A stretch of 64,000 bases of DNA, from assembly GCA_032209605.1 (NCBI GenBank), contig JASFXZ010000001.1, forward strand, positions 18,246,256-18,310,255, read 5' to 3'. Positions 59,001 to 64,000 of the stretch are shown one piece after another. The translations under genes were made by a program, and so were the position numbers. How positions within the stretch are numbered: the first letter of the stretch is position 1; every line of letters begins with the position of its first letter. The DNA is from Mactromeris polynyma. Taxonomy: Eukaryota > Mollusca > Bivalvia > Venerida > Mactridae. Under the pieces are notes generated by a model that did not search any database, was not told the DNA's origin, and saw nothing but the letters and a program-made list of their open reading frames with translations.

Positions 59001-62000
59001 CCGATTATTTGTTGACATCCCTACTTTATACAAATATGGTTTCTTTATCAATTAACTAGTAATAAACTAACTAATTCTTGAATAGCACAGCAATACTATA
59101 CAAGACCCCAATGTTCCAACATAACAAAGTTACATACTTGGATGCAGTGCACATGTATGTAGCATGAGCCAGCGTAGCGTCACATTACTGTCCCTCATAA
59201 CGTTCAGTAGTTTTGGAATCGTGTCTAAAATAAATTCCTCAACCAAAACACCTTCTTTCAAATATTTCTCCAACACTGGATGAAGTTTCTTAACTTTGTT
59301 TGAATAATTCACTGACTGAAAAAATAAATGCATGATAATTTATTGAAAGAAAATCAAACAATTTATACATTCTGGCCTGAAGTCAGGATTCATAGTGAAA
59401 TAGTTTTTCGGCAAATGGCCCTGTGTCGAAGAGGAAATACTTTTCTAAGTAAGTTTTCAAAATTGGTAAAATGTACAAAACAATTTTGTCAATAAGAATA
59501 GTTTGTTGTAAAATCTAGAAAACAAATTGGAAATTTATCGTTGAAAAGATATACATACCAGTTCTCGGACATTACTAATATCCAAGGTATTATTTAGGGC
59601 AGTGACTGCAGCCTTATATGGACTCCAAGCGTCTAGAAGATTCACAGTTATGCCCATATATACACCAATCACCTAGGTACAATAAGACATGAGATCAAAA
59701 ACATGAAATAGGTACAGTTGTATATAAATTTGAGTTTATGATTCCCAAGTTCATGCTCCCCCAAAACTGATTTATTTTACATTTATGAAATACGAAATCT
59801 GACAATGAAATCACTTGGTACACTCAAGACAAAACCAAGATCAAATTATGGTCAAGTCAGGTTGAATAAACATTGATTAAACATGCCCAAATTAACAGAT
59901 ATTACAACATTTTTACCTTGCAATAGACTTGACATTTTTACATTATCCATACTGACATATTGAGGGTTCAGTGCAAACTACCGTAACTCAGACAAAGAAG
60001 AAGTTACAACAATTTTGCACCAAGGCATTTATATACTCACCCAGTTATCAGGGAAATGTTTGTCCACAATTTCTCTCATTTTTGCTTGTTGATTAAGAAG
60101 TATTTCTGGATCAAAGTACAGTAGTATATATAGCATGCTGGCCTGAGTAGCGAGGGCCGTCGATCGATGTTCTGGTAACGGGTACGACGCAATCTGATTA
60201 TAAATATCATCTGACCTCAAACGTCCAATAACCATGTTGATGAACTCACTATCAATTGGAACTCTCCTGAAAATTAATAAAAACTTCAATTAATCTCCGC
60301 TTTCTATGCCAACGAGGCAATAAGACGATACTTTCATTAAAATGGAACATTTTTCCTGTGTTTGGTGACATTTATTTATTTGATTAAAAAATACCAGTAC
60401 TTAGAGGCGAGTGCGGAGTATAAACAGATCTAATCAATACAAACAATCAAATATTAGATTCACACTCAAATCTCAAATTAGGTGAATTACAAGAAAACTT
60501 GGCATGCAGTAAACTATGGTGGCACTGAGGTGACATCCGCAACACTTTATTTAAGTTGTGGCCACAAGTTAGTAAGTTGTGGCCACAAGTTAGTAAGTTG
60601 TGGCCACAAGTTAGTAAATTGTGGCCACAAGTTAGTAAATTGAGGCCACAACTTAGTTTAGCCAATCAATATAGCACCAAGAGGGGTCATTAAAAGGGCT
60701 GTCCGGAAATATGCCGGACAAATAGTTTGCAGGACAAACTATGCCAATAAAAAAAGTGTTGCGGATGCCACCTCAGTGCCACCGTAGTAAACACTGTTAT
60801 TCACTCTGCAAACTCAAATCTGAGATCTGTGAGCCGAGTGGTGCGTGACCGATATAATCACATGTCAAGCAGTGGTTTTTCCAGGAAGCAGGCTCATGAC
60901 TGATTCAAAAAAGTATAAAATGCTTTCATTAAAATACACCTTCTAATATCAACATACAGAAATGCAGTAATTTAATAAATACATGTTAAAGAGCAATTAT
61001 AACAAGAGAAATGCCAATGTTTTGATGCCCCTACTCACGCAAAGAAACTTTCCGGATAGTTTGGTGGTCGCTTGGCCCCTGCAGCACTGGAAAAGCCAGT
61101 ACTACGTAGAAGTTTGAGAACATCGTCAATATTAGAGTCGCCCGCTGAAGCCTTCTGTGCACTGCAATAAAAAATAGTTTTTTTAAACGTAGATAAAAGT
61201 AACCAGAACTATGATGTCCTGAACTCATAGGCATTTGAAACTGATTTTATGTCTGCCCACAATCCTGTCATGTGTTGGAGAGTCTTGTATATGAGGAGGT
61301 GTCTAAAAAATGACTCCTAGCAAGTAGCATTGGCTATAAATTGGTAAATCCCATAAAAAATGATAAAAATGACCTCTGAAATTCAGCACCTAGTGGAACC
61401 CCTTGAATAGGTATACAATAGTGTAGACATTTTCAGACTATACCTACCTGTATCTATAGTAGGAAACCATCATTCTCTCTCTCACTGCACCATCAATTTT
61501 CATGTCAATAATCAGTAACATAACTCCATACAAAAATAGAATCTCACACTGAAATGATATAGATCATAATACTAGACAGTGTAGGAATAGAAGAAAGCAT
61601 GAATTTAGCAATTATGAGTACAGTACAATTATAGGAAATACTTTTCAATTGATTACAGCCAACCCCATACATTTTATGTATTTACAACAGATTCACAATT
61701 AAGAACATAGAACTCTTCAACTTCAAGCACAACTTTGACAGACTAGACTGCTGAATTCATATATACATTTTAGTTGAAAGGTCACTACAACTTATGTTAT
61801 TGTGACACATATACCTGCATAATGTGGCAATAAAGACATTTTTCTATAAAACTCTCGGCTATTGGCATGACGTTTGCTACAGCAGGACATTATTTCTGGA
61901 CCAAAAACATTTATGTTTGATAAACACTGAGTAGCATGGTAGCTCTTAAACTAGCCATACATTTGGTCCGGGACCTTGCAAAAAGCTACAGGGCCTGTTT

Positions 62001-63146
62001 GAAATTGTCACATGTCAGATGGTCCGGCAAATTTTGTGAAGCTGTGCAAAGAAAGCAAATTGCTGACAATATATTTACCATAAGCTGTTTGCCATCATTG
62101 TTGAGAAGGACACTTTCTAATGTTTGCTGGATGTATACACCTTCATTGAGATCCTCCAGAAATCTATAACATATACAGCGCTTAATAATACTCATAATGT
62201 ACTTATCCATCAAGTTTTACTGAAATTTGTTACATGATGCTGACCGTTGTTGTATCCAACAGGGTATCTGTCATTATCAACTTATATTTTATGAAGCCAT
62301 ATTTTTAAGCTTAATTACATTAATCAAATTAAAATACAATGTATGGCTCTCCACCTTAGACTTTACAATGTTTGAGTGTCGGTATCATTAACAGCTATCT
62401 CTATGAAGTTAAACACATACCTGTTTAAATCTGTAACATATTTATGCACACTTGAGAAGGCTTGATAAAATCTTGTAAGAATTTCAATGTGATTCTCTTG
62501 AAATTCCTCATCTAAGTCTTGAAGTTCCTACAATTAGATAAATGCTGAACACTCATTACAAAGTAATAGATCATCATTTTACAATATGAGATTTACTTGA
62601 AAATATTTAATTGTCACACTAAACCCTTACAAAACATGATATATACACTATATACCAACTATCCTAGGCTTTGCACTGATGACATAAACTGATATTCGAT
62701 ATTTCTTATACAAACATATATAAGAGTATACCAGTTGAAGTTTTAAGTCCAGACATTGAAGCATTGACATAGTATGCTGTTCATCATGATTACCGATGTG
62801 TTAAGTTTTCAACCAATGGTTTTTGCGTAAGAACTACGAAAATGCATGATGTATGCACAGTTGCAATGGTAATCAGCATTTTGAGTATACACCTAACTTT
62901 ATAAATATATATATAACTTACTGTCTTTGTCTCGATTTTGTTCTCAAAGTAATCTGTACTTTTAAAGTAGCTAAAGTCAGCAATAAGTTCTCCATATCTT
63001 TGAACATCATACTGGGTATCTAAACGGAATACAGCCGGGATGAAATCTGATAATCGCAGAAGTTCTGCTATAATGGCATTCCCCCTAGAAGCAAGTCTTA
63101 GGGCATTTTGTCCACATTGATTGTTTTCAGCCAGAAAATCAGCCAT
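44076..63146 (-). CDS. WASHC5: WASH complex subunit 5 (strumpellin)
   Basis: Scaffold subunit of the WASH complex, which activates Arp2/3 on endosomes for sorting and retrieval. Exons, 5' to 3': 62922-63146, 62421-62527, 62079-62163, 61448-61548, 61039-61161, 60041-60266, 59559-59672, 59138-59315, 58672-58796, 57745-57874, 57122-57234, 56399-56565, 55406-55481, 54315-54434, 53241-53372, 52519-52599, 52149-52250, 51559-51738, 50339-50463, 49766-49856, 49188-49368, 48764-48843, 48456-48559, 47800-47929, 46566-46662, 45138-45294, 44295-44382, 44076-44138. Total 3501 nt, 1166 aa, close to human (1159). Conserved blocks include [13 protein letters not shown] at the start, [21 protein letters not shown] and [10 protein letters not shown] near the end. 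All introns are GT-AG and every phase is consistent. Entirely helical family with no catalytic motif. No truncation or frameshift seen. Confidence 0.96.
44574..44720 (+). mobile_element. Pogo-like MITE fragment
   Basis: Left end CAGTCGGACCTCGTTTACAG, interior AAATATCAGGTCCC and AATTGAAATGGGCTATTCGA shared with 48213-48389. The right end is missing, apparently next to the MITE that starts at 44752. WASHC5 intron 26. Confidence 0.65.
44752..45120 (+). mobile_element. MITE with ~30-bp inverted termini, fuller copy
   Basis: Left end CTGCCCTTCAAAAGTTGC and right end AACTTTTGGATGGCAGTG are inverted. Interior matches 27299-27625. It ends about 18 bp before the exon 26 donor of WASHC5. Confidence 0.78.
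45511..46588 (-). repeat. Minisatellite, 14 x 77 bp, overlapping the WASHC5 exon 25 splice donor
   Basis: Units start every 77 bp from 45511 to 46512 and are almost identical, differing mainly in one trinucleotide (GTA, TGA or TTA after GAT on the + strand). On the minus strand each unit holds the last 22 nt of exon 25, its GTAAAT donor and 55 nt of intron that end in a pyrimidine tract CTTCTTGTCTCTCTCTAG. The first minus-strand unit is the real exon end (46566-46587); the other 13 are copies inside intron 25. Confidence 0.93.
46713..46787 (+). mobile_element. tRNA-derived SINE head
   Basis: A-box-like GTGAAATGGTAGACTAAGGG and B-box-like GGTTCAAATCC (46761-46771). It is immediately followed by a MITE at 46788. 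WASHC5 intron 24. Confidence 0.5.
46788..47016 (+). mobile_element. MITE with TGACGTCA-bearing ends, copy D
   Basis: ATATGAGTGCTGCTGTACGA on the left and ATAGCAGCACTCATAT on the right form the clearest inverted termini of the family. Interior AGTAAGCAATATTTGCCCC is shared with all copies. WASHC5 intron 24. Confidence 0.82.
47030..47130 (-). repeat. Bivalve-type dispersed repeat, fragment
   Basis: CCCCTGTGACCTTGACCTTG and CAATAGGGTTCCTCTGCTAC match the repeats at 53416 and 56648. WASHC5 intron 24. Confidence 0.65.
48213..48389. mobile_element. Pogo-like MITE
   Basis: Left end CAGTGAGACCTCCATTATTC and right end GAACTAGGTCCAACTG form ~20-bp imperfect inverted repeats like pogo/Tigger ends. WASHC5 intron 23. 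Confidence 0.7.
50770..51119. mobile_element. hAT-like MITE 'TAGAGCTTCAACG' with 8-bp target duplication
   Basis: Left end TAGAGCTTCAACGATTCGA and right end GAATCGTTGAAGCTCT are inverted. Flanks ATGTCCAA (50762-50769) and ATGTCCAG (51120-51127) match at 7 of 8 bases. WASHC5 intron 18. Confidence 0.82.
51122..51193 (-). mobile_element. tRNA-derived SINE head, reverse
   Basis: On the minus strand: GTTAGCTCTGACAG..., GTAGAGTGCTGG, then B-box-like AGGTTTGATTCCCTGG. The hAT element at 50770-51119 inserted at its end. Confidence 0.6.
51365..51515. mobile_element. Pogo-like remnant
   Basis: Right end TTATTATTGAGGTTTCACTG is the reverse of a typical pogo/Tigger terminus, and the left side has ACCACCTCAAAATTAAGACC. 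Similar text at 19938-20090 upstream of ODC. WASHC5 intron 18. Confidence 0.55.
52643..53076. mobile_element. hAT-like MITE with perfect 8-bp target duplication
   Basis: Left end AAGGGATGTCAACGAATA and right end TATTCGTTGACATTCCTA. GTCAAAAG occurs exactly at 52635-52642 and 53077-53084. 434 bp, no transposase frame. WASHC5 intron 15. Confidence 0.88.
53416..53632 (-). repeat. Bivalve-type dispersed repeat, near full copy
   Basis: AACAAGAGATGTTTGTAAAA, CAATAGGGTTCCTCTGCTAC, GATCGGAAACGAAAAGGTTA and ACATGTGCAAACCAATATGC. Opposite orientation to 42362-42580. WASHC5 intron 14. Confidence 0.75.
53750..53948. mobile_element. hAT-like fragment 'CAGGGATTTCTG'
   Basis: Left end CAGGGATTTCTGTCCCTGAC and right end GGAAAACCCTG are roughly inverted. 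Inverse partial copy at 57553-57725 shares CTAGGGACTCCCATTTTC. WASHC5 intron 14. Confidence 0.6.
54050..54290 (+). mobile_element. SINE, resembles bivalve RUDI/Meta type
   Basis: B-box-like GGTTCGAAACC (54108), then GTGAGGAGGTTATCCAGGTG and GGGGTCTTCCTCCACCCTGC. The last two recall the conserved body of bivalve Meta-SINEs, from memory. Degenerate. WASHC5 intron 14. Confidence 0.5.
56648..56840 (-). repeat. Bivalve-type dispersed repeat
   Basis: AACAAGAGATGCTTGTAAAA to CATCTTCGAAGGGGGGCATA, same family as 53416-53632, with an internal deletion around the ACATGTGCAAA block. WASHC5 intron 11. Confidence 0.75.
57553..57725. mobile_element. hAT-like fragment, inverse of 53750-53948
   Basis: Shares GAAAATGGGAGTCCCTAGAA and TTTATACTTGACAAAAGTTT (reverse of the other copy), ending ATCCCTG. 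WASHC5 intron 10. Confidence 0.6.
57952..58410. mobile_element. hAT-like MITE, 'TAGGGATGT' family, copy 2
   Basis: TAGGGATGTATACGATTAAC on the left and ATATTGACATCCCTA on the right, with GGTTAACCGGTTAACC near the right end. Flanks GTTTAAAT and GTTAAAAT are a 7/8 target duplication. Opposite orientation to 33260-33641. WASHC5 intron 9. Confidence 0.78.
60515..60786. mobile_element. MITE carrying a 21-bp minisatellite
   Basis: TATGGTGGCACTGAGGTGAC with ATCCGCAACACTT on the left; the reverse complement, ending GTGCCACCGTA, on the right. GTAAAC flanks both sides exactly (60509-60514 and 60787-60792). WASHC5 intron 5. Confidence 0.85.
60556..60660 (+). repeat. Minisatellite, 5 x 21 bp, palindromic units
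   Basis: TTGTGGCCACAAGTTAGTAA unit starts at 60556, 60577, 60598, 60619 and 60640. TTGTGGCCACAA is a 12-bp palindrome. The minus-strand frame through it is a repeat artefact. Confidence 0.9.
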
Positions 63147-64000
63147 TTTTGGACAATTGGTGAATCAATCACTTCTACTTCTACCAGGTATCACTTTCGA
63201 CTTGATAATGAAAACTGAAAGTTGACACTCAAGTGGTGAAGATCACAAAGTTTAAGTCACTGGATGAAGATGACGTTATCTGTTGAACTCAAATTGCTTA
63301 TCTGGAAGAATGAAGCATTTCATTTCATATCGAGATACGTGAAACTAGCTCAAAGAAAATGATATTCTAGAAAATACACTCGTAATATATCAAAATGTAC
63401 ACATTTCCTCCCACCCGGAAGTGGACTGATTTCACAGAGTTACTCCCCTTGCGTAGTCAGTAATAAATTCCCAATCGGAACACCTCGGAGATATAATATA
63501 CCGCCGAGTAGTTACGATTGATAAATTCCATGGGTGGGACTAAAATCCGGGACTTTAACAAAATCCGGGACTTTGGTGAGAAAATCCGGGATCGATGAAT
63601 TGACCTACATTGTAGTAATCAACGGTCCATAACCGTTAACCGGGACCCGGTATGCATTATACTGTATATTGTAAATTGCCAAAGGCTATTAATTGCCGAA
63701 TGCCAATAAATGTATGAATGATGAAATAAATGAATAAGAAACACGAAACTGTGCTCTAGTCAAACTTAGGACATCAAAAGAAAAGGCTATAATATACAAT
63801 TATTTGAAAAAAAAATTAATTGTAAGTGTGATTTTATTTTCATAGCTTGCACACTTTAATTATAAGAAATAGAATGTTAATTTTTAATTGCATCGATTTA
63901 TCAATCATTTATTCATAATGCATGCTTATATTTGCATAAGGTTCTTTTGTTTGATCTGAGATTTCTTCGATTGTGGTCTGTTTGCTATATTGCGCGTGCT
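63147..64000 (-). promoter_or_regulatory. WASHC5 upstream region with ETS-like site
   Basis: Expected 5' UTR and promoter of WASHC5. CCGGAAGTG at 63416-63424 fits the ETS/GABP consensus common in housekeeping promoters, about 270 bp upstream of the ATG. A short repeat AAATCCGGGACTTT lies at 63545-63592. No gene was seen on the far side; the last 400 bp is AT-rich and empty. Confidence 0.4.

Noticed and set aside
60447..60665. 72-codon frame with repeated LLTCGHN
   Set aside because: Translation of the 21-bp minisatellite, which is a multiple of 3 and so stays open by chance.

Overview
AT-rich genomic DNA from an animal. Long introns, GT-AG splice sites, tRNA-derived SINEs and many small inverted-repeat transposons point to a lophotrochozoan. 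From memory, several repeat families (the 'GCTCACCTGAGC' element, the 'AACAAGAGATG...ATGCCCC' element and a RUDI-like SINE) are typical of bivalve molluscs, so a bivalve is my best guess; the species cannot be named from the sequence.

Three complete protein-coding genes were rebuilt exon by exon, and all three stay in frame. (1) Ornithine decarboxylase, + strand, coding 20464-28002, 10 coding exons, 478 aa, with all catalytic residues present. (2) An ENOSF1-type enolase-superfamily dehydratase (L-fuconate dehydratase-like), + strand, coding 31408-42993, 16 exons per transcript, 445 aa. It has two alternative versions of exon 2, each 103 nt, which look mutually exclusive. (3) The WASH-complex subunit strumpellin (WASHC5), - strand, 63146-44076, 28 coding exons, 1166 aa. 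ENOSF1 and WASHC5 converge tail to tail. ODC makes the polyamine putrescine, ENOSF1 acts in sugar-acid catabolism and WASHC5 works in endosomal actin assembly. They are neighbours with no shared pathway; each is an ordinary conserved animal gene.

The first 19 kb holds no conserved gene. It contains one tyrosine-rich open frame (5154-5672, - strand) that may be an exon of a secreted protein, a broken non-LTR retrotransposon 3' end, several MITE families, a pair of related ~0.45 kb segments and two perfect hairpins. Introns and intergenic DNA throughout carry hAT-like, pogo/Tc1-like and unclassified MITEs, SINEs and minisatellites.

Most worth a second look: the ENOSF1 exon 2a/2b pair; a 14 x 77 bp minisatellite in WASHC5 intron 25 that copied the 3' end and splice donor of exon 25; a WASHC5-intron MITE that carries its own 21-bp minisatellite; a MITE family with TGACGTCA (CRE-like) motifs in its termini; and the tyrosine-rich frame.
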